A stretch of DNA of 64,000 nt from Flavobacterium sp. LMO8. GTDB lineage: Bacteria > Bacteroidota > Bacteroidia > Flavobacteriales > Flavobacteriaceae. The stretch is taken from positions 415,371 to 479,370 of the forward strand of contig NZ_WIBJ01000031.1 in the NCBI RefSeq assembly GCF_009495755.1, in the 5' to 3' direction. This document shows positions 16,529-25,254 of this stretch, one piece after another. The notes beneath the pieces were generated by a model, which saw nothing but the letters and a program-made list of their open reading frames with translations, ran no database searches and had not been told where the DNA came from. The position numbers and the translations under genes are program-made. Each line of letters opens with the position of its first letter. The first letter of the stretch is position 1.

Positions 16529-17293
16529 ATGTTGTTGCATTCAAGAATAGAAGGCGAAGGAAAGCCGTTGGTAATTATTCATGGTTTTCTTGGGATGTCT
16601 GATAACTGGAAAACATTAGGAACTCAATTTGCTAATGATGGTTTTCAAGTGCATGCTTTAGATTTGAGAAACCATGGAAAAAGTTTTCATTCTGATGATT
16701 TTTCGTATGAAATCATGGTGGAAGATGTTATACAATATTGCGAATTTCATCAATTAAAAGATATCACAATAATTGGACATTCTATGGGCGGAAAGGTTGC
16801 GATGCTTTTAGCTACAACTTATCCCGAATTGGTTTGCAAATTAATTGTGGCTGATATTGGTCCAAAATATTACGCACCACATCACCAAACAATTTTAGCT
16901 GCATTAAATGCGGTAGATTTTTCAAAGAAACCAAGTAGAGCAGAAGTTGAAGAAATAGTTTCAGGTTATATTAAAGATTTTGGAATAAGACAATTTTTGC
17001 TCAAGAATTTGTATTGGGAATCACCGGAACAACTTGCATTTCGTTTCAATTTAAAGGTTTTCAATGAAAAAATAGAAACCATTGGAACAGCTTTACCATT
17101 TGAGAATGTTTTTTCTAAAGAAACATTGTTTTTAAGAGGCGATAAATCAGATTATATTTTAGATAGTGATTTTGAAACTATTTACCATCATTTTCCTGAA
17201 GCAAAGATTGAAACAATTAAGAATGCTGGACATTGGTTACATGCTGAAAACCCAAAAGATTTTTATTCATTCGTACTTAATTTTATTAAATAA
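16529..17293 (+). CDS. Alpha/beta-hydrolase (YbfF-like esterase)
   Basis: The 254-residue protein is an alpha/beta-hydrolase. The oxyanion-hole HGF (19-21), LDLRNHGKS (45-52), nucleophile Ser85 in GHSMGG and catalytic His235 in GHWLHAENP are all visible; the acid is probably the Asp in FLRGDKSDYI. This resembles the YbfF acyl-CoA/ester thioesterase group in size and in the LRNHG motif. There is no signal peptide, so it is cytosolic. It begins one base after the pdxJ stop, so the two are co-transcribed, though no metabolic link is obvious. The substrate is unknown. Confidence 0.88.
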   Translation: MLLHSRIEGEGKPLVIIHGFLGMSDNWKTLGTQFANDGFQVHALDLRNHGKSFHSDDFSYEIMVEDVIQYCEFHQLKDITIIGHSMGGKVAMLLATTYPELVCKLIVADIGPKYYAPHHQTILAALNAVDFSKKPSRAEVEEIVSGYIKDFGIRQFLLKNLYWESPEQLAFRFNLKVFNEKIETIGTALPFENVFSKETLFLRGDKSDYILDSDFETIYHHFPEAKIETIKNAGHWLHAENPKDFYSFVLNFIK

Positions 17294-17298
17294 AGAAG

Positions 17299-17328
17299 CT
17301 AAAAAATTATGCATGCATAATTTTTTAG
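17299..17328 (+). terminator. Perfect AT-rich palindrome, probable terminator after the hydrolase gene
   Basis: A perfect 30-bp palindrome (CTAAAAAATTATGCA and its complement) is centred on GCATGC at 17311-17316 and lies 5 bp after the hydrolase stop. The T-rich right arm could act as the tail. It is unusual for its low GC content. Confidence 0.6.
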
Positions 17329-17337
17329 TTAAAAAAA

Positions 17338-17367
17338 TTGTAAAATTCATATTTTGTTATAATTTTG
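17338..17367 (+). promoter_or_regulatory. Promoter of the FadL-like porin gene
   Basis: TTG at 17338-17340, a 19-nt spacer and TAATTTTG at 17360-17367 match the Bacteroidota promoter consensus closely. The start codon is 48 nt further on. Confidence 0.65.
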
Positions 17368-17415
17368 AAGTATAGATTTTTATAAACAAAGAAAAAACTA
17401 ACACATTTTTACATT

Positions 17416-18642
17416 ATGAGAAAATTACTTTCTTTAACATTATTGGCTTTGGCTGGCTCTACTGCATTTGCAGGTGGATATAGAGTAAGTATTCAAGGAC
17501 AAAAACAATTAGCTATGGGGCACACAGGTGTTGCTGTGGTAAATAGTGCAGAGGTTGCCTTTTTCAATCCTGCCGGTATGGCTTATTTAGACAAGAAATT
17601 TAATTTGTCTGTTGGAGGTAATGCTTTATTCGCAAATACAAAATTTCAAAATTCTCAATACAATTGGGAAGCAGAAACTAAAAACATGGGTACTCCATTT
17701 AGTGTGTATGCAACTTATAAACTAAATGATTGGTTTACTGCTGGTATCGCTGTTTACACGCCTTATGGAAGTTCTGTAGAGTGGGATCAAGATTGGGAGG
17801 GGTCTCATTTAGTTAATAATATCGATTTGCAAGCTATTTTTTTTCAACCAACTGTTTCAGTAAGAATTGGGGAACACTTTAGTCTTGGTGGTGGACCAAT
17901 TTACGCTTCTGGGTCGGTTAATTTTAACAGAAACGTTGATAGATCAACAACAAATGCTGATGGAGAGAGAACAGATTTAACAATTGAATCAAAAGGAATT
18001 TCTGCTTGGGGATATACTGCTGGTTTTATGTTTAATCCAACTGATAAATTAAGAATTGGTATGAACTATCGTTCTGAAATTATTATGGAAGCAAGAGATG
18101 GAGATGCAACTTTTAATGATTATCCAACTACTGCACCAGATACAAAATTTAATGCTGATTTGCCTTTGCCTGCAGAGTTAACTGTAGGATTATCTTATAA
18201 ATTTACCGATAAATTTTTAATGGCTTTTGACTATAACAGAGCAATGTGGAGTGTTTATGAAAACTTAAATGTTGATTTTACAAATCCAGCACTTCCAGAT
18301 TCAAATAATCCAAGAAATTACAAAAACTCTAATACTTATAGAGTAGGTATGCAGTATGCTGCAAATAATAAATTTACATTCAGAGCAGGTTGGTATTTTG
18401 ACGAAAGCCCAGTACAAGACGGATATTTTGCTCCAGAAACACCAAGAAATGATTCTATGGGTTATACAGGTGGTTTAACGTATCAATTAAATAGTAAATT
18501 AGGAATAGATGTTTCTTTCTTATATCTACATTTTGACGAAGTTGATAATTCTTATGATTATGTAAGTGATGGTAGTAGTTTTGGAGGTACTTATAAATCA
18601 GTTGTATTTTCTCCAGGTATAGGTATTACTTATGGTTTCTAA
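17416..18642 (+). CDS. OmpP1/FadL family outer-membrane transporter
   Basis: The 408-residue protein has a signal peptide (MRKLLSLTLLALAGSTAFAGG) and the FadL-type N-terminal hatch region (GYRVSIQGQKQLAMGHTGVA, AEVAFFNPAGMAYLD). Alternating amphipathic strands, YTPYGSSVEWDQDWEG and the C-terminal FGGTYKSVVFSPGIGITYGF complete a 14-strand barrel. FadL-type porins pass long-chain fatty acids or other hydrophobic compounds across the outer membrane. It is followed after 17 bp by an SGNH-type lipoprotein gene, so a lipid hydrolysis and uptake pair is a reasonable inference. Substrate unknown. Confidence 0.9.
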   Translation: MRKLLSLTLLALAGSTAFAGGYRVSIQGQKQLAMGHTGVAVVNSAEVAFFNPAGMAYLDKKFNLSVGGNALFANTKFQNSQYNWEAETKNMGTPFSVYATYKLNDWFTAGIAVYTPYGSSVEWDQDWEGSHLVNNIDLQAIFFQPTVSVRIGEHFSLGGGPIYASGSVNFNRNVDRSTTNADGERTDLTIESKGISAWGYTAGFMFNPTDKLRIGMNYRSEIIMEARDGDATFNDYPTTAPDTKFNADLPLPAELTVGLSYKFTDKFLMAFDYNRAMWSVYENLNVDFTNPALPDSNNPRNYKNSNTYRVGMQYAANNKFTFRAGWYFDESPVQDGYFAPETPRNDSMGYTGGLTYQLNSKLGIDVSFLYLHFDEVDNSYDYVSDGSSFGGTYKSVVFSPGIGITYGF

Positions 18643-18659
18643 TTTTAAATTAAAGAAAA

Positions 18660-20246
18660 ATGAAAAATAAATTTATATATTTAGCTGTATTAGCTGCTGG
18701 TTTTGCTTCTTGTGAGCCAGAATTTGAAAATGAAGTAGATGCAAACTACACTTCAGGTGATGCAGATTTCACAACTTATGTTGCTATCGGAAATTCATTA
18801 ACTGCAGGTTATATGGATGGAACGGTTTCAAGAGGAAGTCAGGCAAATTCATTTCCAAATTTATTAGCACAGCAATTTACATTAGTAGGTGGAGGTGAAT
18901 TCACTCAACCGTCTTTTGCAGATGATGTTGATAACTTAGGTGGATTAATGTTAGGTGGAATTCCAATTGGAAGCACTCGTTTAGTTATTGATGCTTCAGA
19001 AGGAAGACCAGAAACAATTGTAGGTACTTCTACAATTGAAGTGTCTAATAATTTGCAAGCTACTGCTTATAATAACATGGGTGTTCCTGGAGCAAAATCG
19101 TTTCATTTAGTAGCGTCTGGTTATGGTAATTTAGCGGGTGTGTCATTAGGACAATCAAATCCTTATTTTGTTAGACATGCAACTTCACCTACTGCTACAA
19201 TTTTAGATGATGCAATGACAAAAAATCCAACTTTCTTTACCAATTGGATTGGAGCAAATGATGTTTTATCGTATGCAACAAACGGTGGTGCGCAATCTGA
19301 TGGCGAAACTCCAGCTGCAGATCACAATACAACAGGTAATTTAGATCCATCAACTTATGGAGGAAATGATATTACAAATTCTAATGTTTTTGCAAGTGTT
19401 TATTCGACTATCATTAACACATTAATTTCTGGTGGTGCTGGTGCTAAAGGAGTTGTAGCTACAATTCCAAGTGTAACATCTATTCCGTATTTTACAACAG
19501 TTCCATATAATCCACTTTCTCCTACAGCTTTAGGAGGCGCTACTAATATCAATACATTAAATGCGCAATTATATGGACCTTTAAATCAAATTTTCTCAGC
19601 TTATGGTGAACCAAGTAGAGTAAAATTATTGTCAGCTACTGCAGCTAATCCAATTTTAATTTACGATGCAGATGCAGCTGATAGATCGGCTGAGATTACA
19701 GGTGCATTAACACCAACATTAGGTGCTCCAACGGCTACTGCATTTGGAATGGTGTTTGGAAAAGCGCGTCAAGCAACTCGTGAAGACTTAGTGGTTTTAC
19801 CAGCTTCTTCAGTTATTGGAACTCCAAATACTTCTTCACCTTCAACTTTAATTAATATCAATGGAGTTTCTTATCCAATGGCTAATAAATGGGTTTTAAC
19901 TTCTAACGAAAAAGCAAAAGTTGCTAATGCTACTGCTTCTTATAATAGTTCTATTCGATCAATTGCAGCTGCTAATGGGTTAGCTGTTGCGGACATGAAT
20001 GCTATTATGAATCAATTGGTTGGAGGTTTAAGAATAGAAGATGGTACAATTTATACTGCGAACTATTTCTCTTCAGCTACAGCAAGTACTGTGTTGTTTT
20101 CATTAGATGGAGTTCATCCTAATGCAAAAGGTTATGCTGTAATTACAAATGAAATTATTAAAGTAATTAACAGACATTATAATGCAAATTTACCTTTTGT
20201 TTATGCTTCAAGTTTTCCTGGGGCAACTATTTTGCAAACAAACTAA
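18660..20246 (+). CDS. SGNH/GDSL-family hydrolase, lipoprotein
   Basis: The 528-residue protein begins with a lipoprotein signal (LAVLAAGFASC, lipidated Cys18). Block I of the SGNH fold is YVAIGNSLTAGY with nucleophile Ser46 (GNSLT in place of GDSL). NWIGANDVLSY supplies the block III Asn, and LDGVHPNAKGY supplies catalytic Asp483 and His486. The long central insertion is Gly/Ala/Thr-rich. Such enzymes are esterases or lipases. Anchored in the outer membrane and encoded 17 bp after a FadL-like porin, it may release acyl chains that the porin imports; that is inference. The plus-strand transcript ends at a hairpin at 20265-20294. Confidence 0.87.
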   Translation: MKNKFIYLAVLAAGFASCEPEFENEVDANYTSGDADFTTYVAIGNSLTAGYMDGTVSRGSQANSFPNLLAQQFTLVGGGEFTQPSFADDVDNLGGLMLGGIPIGSTRLVIDASEGRPETIVGTSTIEVSNNLQATAYNNMGVPGAKSFHLVASGYGNLAGVSLGQSNPYFVRHATSPTATILDDAMTKNPTFFTNWIGANDVLSYATNGGAQSDGETPAADHNTTGNLDPSTYGGNDITNSNVFASVYSTIINTLISGGAGAKGVVATIPSVTSIPYFTTVPYNPLSPTALGGATNINTLNAQLYGPLNQIFSAYGEPSRVKLLSATAANPILIYDADAADRSAEITGALTPTLGAPTATAFGMVFGKARQATREDLVVLPASSVIGTPNTSSPSTLININGVSYPMANKWVLTSNEKAKVANATASYNSSIRSIAAANGLAVADMNAIMNQLVGGLRIEDGTIYTANYFSSATASTVLFSLDGVHPNAKGYAVITNEIIKVINRHYNANLPFVYASSFPGATILQTN

Positions 20247-20264
20247 AATTTGTAACAATATGTA

Positions 20265-20294
20265 AAAAAGGCATCATTATTGATGCCTTTTTTT
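20265..20294 (+). terminator. Terminator after the SGNH hydrolase gene
   Basis: GGCATCA-TTAT-TGATGCC (20270-20287), extended by flanking A/T pairs and followed by a run of T, is a clear rho-independent terminator. Confidence 0.88.
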
Positions 20295-20322
20295 GTAACT
20301 TTAAATTTCTAAAAAAGATAAA

Positions 20323-20667
20323 ATGAATTTAATAATTAAACTTTGTATTAGTACAGTTGTAGTTTTTGTACTTTCTTATTTTTTACCAGGTGTGCATGTT
20401 ACTAGTTTAACAGGAGCTTTAATGGTAGCTGTTGTGTTAGGTTTGTTAAATACTTTTCTAAAACCAATACTAGTATTATTTACAATTCCAGTTACTTTGC
20501 TTACGTTAGGCTTGTTCTTATTGGTTATCAATGCGATTATCATTTTAATCTGTGATTATTTTATTGTTGAGTTTAGAGTAGATGGTTTTTTAACAGCATT
20601 AATTTTTAGTATTCTGTTATCAATTACTCAGTCAATTTTGAATAAAATCTTTATCGACGAAAAATAA
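20323..20667 (+). CDS. Small four-helix membrane protein, phage holin 4 superfamily
   Basis: The 114-residue protein consists of four hydrophobic segments (about 5-20, 28-50, 52-80 and 92-108) with short polar turns. It matches the mycobacterial-type four-TM phage holin family that is common as a housekeeping membrane protein in many bacteria (characteristic GLLNTFLKPILVLFTIPVTL). No phage genes surround it, so a lytic role is not implied; the true function is unknown. It has its own short transcription unit between a terminator and the tig promoter. Confidence 0.85.
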   Translation: MNLIIKLCISTVVVFVLSYFLPGVHVTSLTGALMVAVVLGLLNTFLKPILVLFTIPVTLLTLGLFLLVINAIIILICDYFIVEFRVDGFLTALIFSILLSITQSILNKIFIDEK

Positions 20668-20702
20668 AATTATAGCGAATTGAATTTCAATAAATTAAAA
20701 AC

Positions 20703-20733
20703 TTGTTTGGGTTGTAAAAATTCTATAATTTTG
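20703..20733 (+). promoter_or_regulatory. Promoter of tig embedded in a dyad
   Basis: TAATTTTG at 20726-20733 is the -7 element and TTG at 20703-20705 the likely -33 element (20-nt spacer). The inverted repeat TTGGGTTG (20707-20714) / CAACCCAA (20734-20741), extended inward by A/T pairs, encloses the -7 box and could be an operator or an upstream terminator. Confidence 0.6.
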
Positions 20734-20768
20734 CAACCCAAATTTTATGGTATTTAAATAAACAGATA

Positions 20769-22094
20769 ATGAACATTACAAAAACGCAAGTTGATGCATT
20801 AAATGCTATTGTAACAGTAGCAATCACTAAAGAAGATTATTCGGATAAAGTAGAAAAAGTATTAGCTGACTATAGAAAAAACGCTGCAATTTCTGGTTTC
20901 AGAAAAGGAGCTGTTCCAATGAGTTTAATCCAAAAACAATATGGTAAAGCTGTTTTGTTAGAAGAAGTAAACAAAGTATTACAAACTTCTCTTAATAACT
21001 ATTTAACTACTGAAAAATTAGATATTCTTGGAAATCCACTTCCAAAAGTAACCGAAAGTATCGATTGGGATGCAGAAAATTTCTCTTTTGATTTCGAATT
21101 AGGATTAGCTCCTCAGTTTTCTGTTGATTTAACAGCTAAAAATAACGTTACAAAATTCAACGTTATTGCAGATGATAAAATGTTGAATGATCAAGTTGAA
21201 AGAATTCAAAAACAATACGGAAAATTAATTTCTCAAGCGGAAGTAAAAGCTGACTTTGAAGTTAGAGGAACTTTTACAAATGAAGAAAAAGGAATCAATG
21301 CTCCTGCTAACTTTGGTTTAGATATTTTTGCTGATAAAAAAGTAGCAAAAGCGTTCATTGGTAAAAAAGTAGGTGATGTAGTAACTATCGGAACTAAAGG
21401 TTTATTCGATGACGATCACAAATTAATGGATTACTTAAAAGTAGGTCATGATGATGTTCACGGTTTGGATATCAATGTTGATTTTACAATTGAAGAAATC
21501 AACGAAATTGAAAAAGCAGAATTAAACCAAGAATTACTAGATAAATTATTCGGACCTGGAGTTCTTTCTTCAGTAGAAGATTTAAAAGCGAGAATTAAAG
21601 AAGATGCTGAAGCACAATTTACGCAACAAGCAGATCAAAAATTCTTAAACGATGTTACGGAATTTTTAATAGAAACTACAAAGTTTGATTTACCAGAAGC
21701 ATTCTTAAAAAGATGGATTCAAAATGTAGGTGAAACTCCTTTAACTGCTGAACAAGCGGAAGAAGAATTTGCTAAATCTGAAAAAGGATTACGTTTCCAA
21801 TTAATCGAAGGAAAAGTAATGGCTGATAATAATTTACAAATTACTTTCGAAGATTTAAAAGCACATACTGCTGAGTTAATCAAGAAACAGATGGCACAAT
21901 TTGGTCAGTTAAATCCATCAGAAGATGAAATTAACGGAATTGTAGCTCGTGTAATGTCAAACCAAGATGAGGTAAAACGTTTATCAGAGCAAGTAATGAG
22001 CGAAAAAATGTTAGGTCTTTACAAAGAAAAAGTAAAAACGAAAACTAAAGAAGTAAATTACGATCAATTCATCAAAGAAATGTACGGAGAATAA
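20769..22094 (+). CDS. tig: Trigger factor
   Basis: Trigger factor binds ribosomes at the exit tunnel and chaperones nascent chains. The 441-residue protein has the N-terminal ribosome-binding signature GFRKGAVP at 43-50, a central FKBP-like region (about 150-250) that lacks the usual aromatic active-site pattern, and a helical C-terminal chaperone domain (FDLPEAFLKRWIQ, LRFQLIEGKVMADNNL). The length fits. It lies upstream of clpP and clpX on the same strand, the classic tig-clpP-clpX order linking folding and proteolysis. Because the PPIase region is diverged, isomerase activity may be weak or absent, as in other Bacteroidota. Confidence 0.94.
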   Translation: MNITKTQVDALNAIVTVAITKEDYSDKVEKVLADYRKNAAISGFRKGAVPMSLIQKQYGKAVLLEEVNKVLQTSLNNYLTTEKLDILGNPLPKVTESIDWDAENFSFDFELGLAPQFSVDLTAKNNVTKFNVIADDKMLNDQVERIQKQYGKLISQAEVKADFEVRGTFTNEEKGINAPANFGLDIFADKKVAKAFIGKKVGDVVTIGTKGLFDDDHKLMDYLKVGHDDVHGLDINVDFTIEEINEIEKAELNQELLDKLFGPGVLSSVEDLKARIKEDAEAQFTQQADQKFLNDVTEFLIETTKFDLPEAFLKRWIQNVGETPLTAEQAEEEFAKSEKGLRFQLIEGKVMADNNLQITFEDLKAHTAELIKKQMAQFGQLNPSEDEINGIVARVMSNQDEVKRLSEQVMSEKMLGLYKEKVKTKTKEVNYDQFIKEMYGE

Positions 22095-22120
22095 TTTCTC
22101 ACAAAAAATAATTATCTTTG

Positions 22121-22149
22121 AGCGTCAGACTAGTTTTGGCGCTTTTTTA
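22121..22149 (+). terminator. Probable terminator between tig and clpP
   Basis: AGCGTC pairs with GGCGCT (one G-U pair) across an 11-nt loop, followed by a run of T. TATCTTTG at 22113-22120 just before it also fits a -7 element, so this stretch could instead be a structured clpP leader. Confidence 0.5.
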
Positions 22150-22202
22150 TTCTGTATTCAACAGCAGAATTTCTAAATATTAATTATTTAAACCATACAA
22201 AA

Positions 22203-22859
22203 ATGAACTACGGAAAAGAATTTAAAAAATATGCTACTAAGCATCACGGAGTAAACAGTTTATATTACGATAAAATTGTTGGAAGTATGACGCCATATAT
22301 TATTGAAGAACGTCAATTAAACGTGGCTTCAATGGATGTTTTCTCTCGTTTAATGATGGATAGAATCATTTTCTTAGGAACGGGAGTTGACGATTACGTT
22401 GCCAATATTATTCAAGCACAATTGTTGTTTTTAGAAAGTGTTGATGCTTCTAAAGACATCAGTATTTATATCAATTCTCCAGGAGGAAGTGTATATGCGG
22501 GATTGGGAATTTACGATACAATGCAATTCGTAAAACCAGACGTAGCTACAATTTGTACAGGAATGGCTGCTTCAATGGGAGCGGTTTTATTATGTGCTGG
22601 AGCAGAAGGAAAACGTTCGGCATTACCACATTCAAGAGTTATGATTCACCAACCATCTGGAGGCGCACAAGGTGTAGCAACTGATATGGAAATCAACTTA
22701 AAAGAAATGTTGAAATTAAAAGATGAATTATATGAAATCATTTCTAAGCATTCTGGACAATCGTTCGAAAAAGTGCACAAAGATTCTGAGCGCGATTATT
22801 GGATGATTGCTGCTGAAGCAAAAGAATACGGAATGATTGATGAGGTTTTAACAAGATAA
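22203..22859 (+). CDS. clpP: ATP-dependent Clp protease proteolytic subunit
   Basis: ClpP forms the tetradecameric serine protease chamber served by ClpX. The 218-residue protein has nucleophile Ser124 in GMAASMGAVLL, catalytic His149 in VMIHQPSGG and the conserved YINSPGGSVYAGL block; the Asp is supplied by the segment after KHSGQ. The N-terminus is about 30 residues longer than E. coli mature ClpP and may be removed as a propeptide. It is encoded between tig and clpX. Very secure. Confidence 0.97.
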   Translation: MNYGKEFKKYATKHHGVNSLYYDKIVGSMTPYIIEERQLNVASMDVFSRLMMDRIIFLGTGVDDYVANIIQAQLLFLESVDASKDISIYINSPGGSVYAGLGIYDTMQFVKPDVATICTGMAASMGAVLLCAGAEGKRSALPHSRVMIHQPSGGAQGVATDMEINLKEMLKLKDELYEIISKHSGQSFEKVHKDSERDYWMIAAEAKEYGMIDEVLTR

Positions 22860-22867
22860 TTTTAAAA

Positions 22868-22931
22868 AAGTAATTAGTGATTAGTAAATAGTGAAGAGCT
22901 AGTTACTAATCACTTTTCACTAATCACTAAA
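22868..22931 (+). repeat. Word-repeat leader with dyad upstream of clpX
   Basis: The clpP-clpX gap holds TTAGTGATTAGT (22873-22884), AATAGTGA, TAGTTACTAATCACT and TCACTAATCACTAA. The first 12-mer is perfectly complementary to ACTAATCACTAA at 22920-22931, two bases before the clpX ATG. Every word is a variant of ATTAGTGA or its complement. Confidence 0.65.
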
Positions 22932-22933
22932 AA

Positions 22934-24166
22934 ATGGCTAAAGAAGTATTAGAGTGTTCATTCTGCGGAAGGAAAAAGCCTGAAACCAATTTATTAATTG
23001 CAGGGATTAATGCGCATATTTGCGACAAGTGTATCGAACAAGCACACGGAATTGTATTAGAGGAATTAAAACAATCGGGTAATTCCAATTTGGTTGCTGA
23101 TTTAATTCTGTTGAAACCAAAAGAAATTCGTGCGTTTTTAGATGATTATGTTATTGGACAAGATCAAACTAAAAAAGTAATGAGTGTAGCGGTTTACAAT
23201 CACTACAAGCGTTTGATGCAAATTCAATTGGAAGACGAAGTTGAGATTGAAAAAAGTAACATCTTAATGGTGGGTCAAACCGGAACAGGTAAAACATTAG
23301 TAGCAAAAACGATTGCAAAAATGTTGAATGTTCCATTGGCTATTGTTGATGCAACTGTTTTAACCGAAGCTGGTTATGTAGGAGAAGACGTAGAAAGTAT
23401 CTTAACTCGTTTATTACAAGCTGCAGATTATGATGTGGCTAAAGCCGAAAGAGGAATTGTATTTATTGACGAAATCGATAAAATTGCTCGTAAAAGTGAT
23501 AATCCATCCATTACACGTGATGTTTCAGGAGAAGGTGTGCAACAAGCCTTGTTGAAATTATTAGAAGGAACAGTGGTTAATGTACCGCCAAAAGGAGGAA
23601 GAAAACATCCTGACCAAAAATTTGTAGAAGTAAATACGCAAAATATTTTATTTATCGCTGGTGGTGCTTTCGACGGAATTGAAAGAATTATTTCAAAACG
23701 TTTGAACAGACAAGCAGTTGGTTATAGTTCGTCTATTGGAACAGACCAAATTGATAAAGATAATTTGTTGCAATATTTAATTCCAAAAGACGTAAAAGAT
23801 TTTGGATTAATTCCAGAAATTATTGGTCGTTTACCAGTTTTAACACACATGGATCCTTTAGATGCAGAAACGTTAAGAGCTATTTTAACGGAACCTAAAA
23901 ATGCCTTAGTAAAACAATACAAAAAGTTGTTTGAAATGGATGAGGTGACTGTTGATTTTGAAGAAGAAGCTTTGGATTATATTGTTTCAAAAGCTTTAGA
24001 GTATAAACTTGGAGCCAGAGGTTTACGATCGTTATGCGAAGCTATTTTAACCGATGCAATGTACGAATTGCCAAGCTCTGATGAAAAACATTTACAAGTT
24101 ACAAAAGAATATGCTGAAAACAGTTTGAGTAAAAATTTATTACAACGGTTGAAAGCTGTTTCTTAA
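22934..24166 (+). CDS. clpX: ATP-dependent Clp protease ATP-binding subunit ClpX
   Basis: ClpX is the AAA+ unfoldase that feeds substrates to ClpP. The 410-residue protein has the C4 zinc-binding domain (Cys8, Cys11, Cys30, Cys33), Walker A GQTGTGKT at 114-121, Walker B IVFIDEID, and sensor and pore-loop regions with [12 protein letters not shown] and RDVSGEGVQ in the expected places. It lies downstream of clpP across a 74-bp gap made of repeated words, so it could be co-transcribed. A perfect terminator follows. Very secure. Confidence 0.97.
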   Translation: MAKEVLECSFCGRKKPETNLLIAGINAHICDKCIEQAHGIVLEELKQSGNSNLVADLILLKPKEIRAFLDDYVIGQDQTKKVMSVAVYNHYKRLMQIQLEDEVEIEKSNILMVGQTGTGKTLVAKTIAKMLNVPLAIVDATVLTEAGYVGEDVESILTRLLQAADYDVAKAERGIVFIDEIDKIARKSDNPSITRDVSGEGVQQALLKLLEGTVVNVPPKGGRKHPDQKFVEVNTQNILFIAGGAFDGIERIISKRLNRQAVGYSSSIGTDQIDKDNLLQYLIPKDVKDFGLIPEIIGRLPVLTHMDPLDAETLRAILTEPKNALVKQYKKLFEMDEVTVDFEEEALDYIVSKALEYKLGARGLRSLCEAILTDAMYELPSSDEKHLQVTKEYAENSLSKNLLQRLKAVS

Positions 24167-24175
24167 TAGTATTTA

Positions 24176-24203
24176 AATAATGAGGTTTTAAAACCTCATT
24201 ATT
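24176..24203. terminator. Bidirectional terminator after clpX
   Basis: AATAATGAGGTTTT and AAAACCTCATTATT form a perfect 14-bp inverted repeat with a T-run on the plus strand and A/T-rich flanks. It separates clpX from the convergent small lipoprotein gene. Confidence 0.85.
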
Positions 24204-24249
24204 TTTTACTTAATTTCTTTACATAAAATTTATAGGTCAAACTATTTTT

Positions 24250-24504
24250 TTATTTTTCTACAGATTCTTTTAATTTTTTCGCTCCTTCTTCCACTTTTTC
24301 AGCCCCTTTGGCAATAATAACTTTTGCTTTTTCACCTACTTTTGAAGAATCTATTGCATTTTTAGCTTTTACTTTTGCCGAGTCTGCGGCTTGTTTTAAA
24401 TCGGCTCCAACGGCTTCAGAAGCTTCTTTTACTTTTTCTTTAGTTTCTTCTTTACAAGAAAGTAAAGTGGAAGCGATTGCAATTCCTAAAAATATTTTTT
24501 TCAT
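24250..24504 (-). CDS. Small lipoprotein with amphipathic Lys/Ala/Glu repeats
   Basis: The 84-residue protein has a lipoprotein signal (MKKIFLGIAIASTLLSC, Cys17). The mature ~67 residues are almost only Lys, Glu, Ala, Val and Ser in an 11-residue-like periodicity (KEKVKEASEAVGADLKQAAD, SAKVKAKNAIDSSKVGEKAK). This resembles LEA- or apolipoprotein-like amphipathic helices. It would be envelope-anchored with a long helix, possibly lying along the membrane or crossing the periplasm. No enzyme motif. The function is unknown; small lipoproteins of this kind recur in Flavobacteriia. Its downstream neighbour is the clpX terminator. Confidence 0.8.
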   Translation of the reverse strand: MKKIFLGIAIASTLLSCKEETKEKVKEASEAVGADLKQAADSAKVKAKNAIDSSKVGEKAKVIIAKGAEKVEEGAKKLKESVEK

Positions 24505-24553
24505 GGTCGAATTTATTTATGAAAATAAAGTTACAAAATTAATGCCAATTCTA

Positions 24554-25231
24554 TCAAACAATTTTTAATAGTAAATTGGGGTCTGGACAATTTGATTTGT
24601 AAAATGAAAGTGTTTTTTCACTACAAACTCCAGGATAATCACCAGTTTTTCCTTCCATATCCATAATGATTTGAAAATGCAAATGAGGAGCGTAGTCGCC
24701 ATTGATTGGTGGTAAACCTAAAGTAGCTATTTGTTCTCCTTTTTTTACAATGTCTCCAACTTTTTTACTATTCAAACTATTTTCACTTAAATGCCCATAA
24801 AGCGTATGGAATTTAATTCCTTCAAATTCATGTGCTAAAATTATTGTTGGACCATAATCACCTAAGGCTGTATTGTTTTGAAAACTGTGGATAGTTCCAT
24901 CTAAAGCCGCGTGAATTGGAGCCGATTTGTTAATCCATAAATCCAATCCAATGTGAATATTGCGTTCGTCTGAATGGGTATTTTTAAAAACAGTGCTTCT
25001 TTGGTATAACTTTCGAGTTTCAATATAACCGCCAAAAGCAATTTTATCTTGATTTTTATCTAAATGGTTTTGGATGAAAATTTCATAATCTTCAGCAGTT
25101 TCTAATTTTTGTTGATGCAAATCAAGATTTGATACTGACAAATTTAAAGGAACATATTCAGAATAATCAATTTCAGGAGCAATAACTTTAGCCGCTTCAA
25201 TTGATTTAAAAAGTGCAATTAGATTTTCCAT
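24554..25231 (-). CDS. M23-family (LytM-type) peptidase domain protein without signal peptide
   Basis: From the ATG at 25231 the protein has 225 residues. The LytM zinc-site motifs are all present: His93 and Asp97 in HIGLD, His147 in LYGHLS and the HxH pair His183/His185 in PHLHFQ. These enzymes cut peptide cross-links in peptidoglycan. Unusually, I see no signal peptide or membrane anchor; the N-terminus MENLIALFKSIEAAKVIAPE is not export-like. Either it acts in the cytosol, leaves by a non-Sec route, or serves a different substrate; an M23 domain of this type also occurs fused to aminotransferases in other bacteria. A start 33 nt upstream adds an aromatic stretch but no signal. Confidence 0.82.
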   Translation of the reverse strand: MENLIALFKSIEAAKVIAPEIDYSEYVPLNLSVSNLDLHQQKLETAEDYEIFIQNHLDKNQDKIAFGGYIETRKLYQRSTVFKNTHSDERNIHIGLDLWINKSAPIHAALDGTIHSFQNNTALGDYGPTIILAHEFEGIKFHTLYGHLSENSLNSKKVGDIVKKGEQIATLGLPPINGDYAPHLHFQIIMDMEGKTGDYPGVCSEKTLSFYKSNCPDPNLLLKIV

Positions 25232-25254
25232 ATTTTCTTTTTCCCAAAAATAAA

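Noticed and set aside
20323..20667. Prophage remnant because of the holin-family protein
   Set aside because: No other phage gene nearby, flanked by housekeeping genes, and this family is widespread as a chromosomal membrane protein.
22868..22931. Possible CRISPR-like repeats
   Set aside because: Units are 8-12 nt, variable and partly inverted with no regular spacers, and no cas genes are present.
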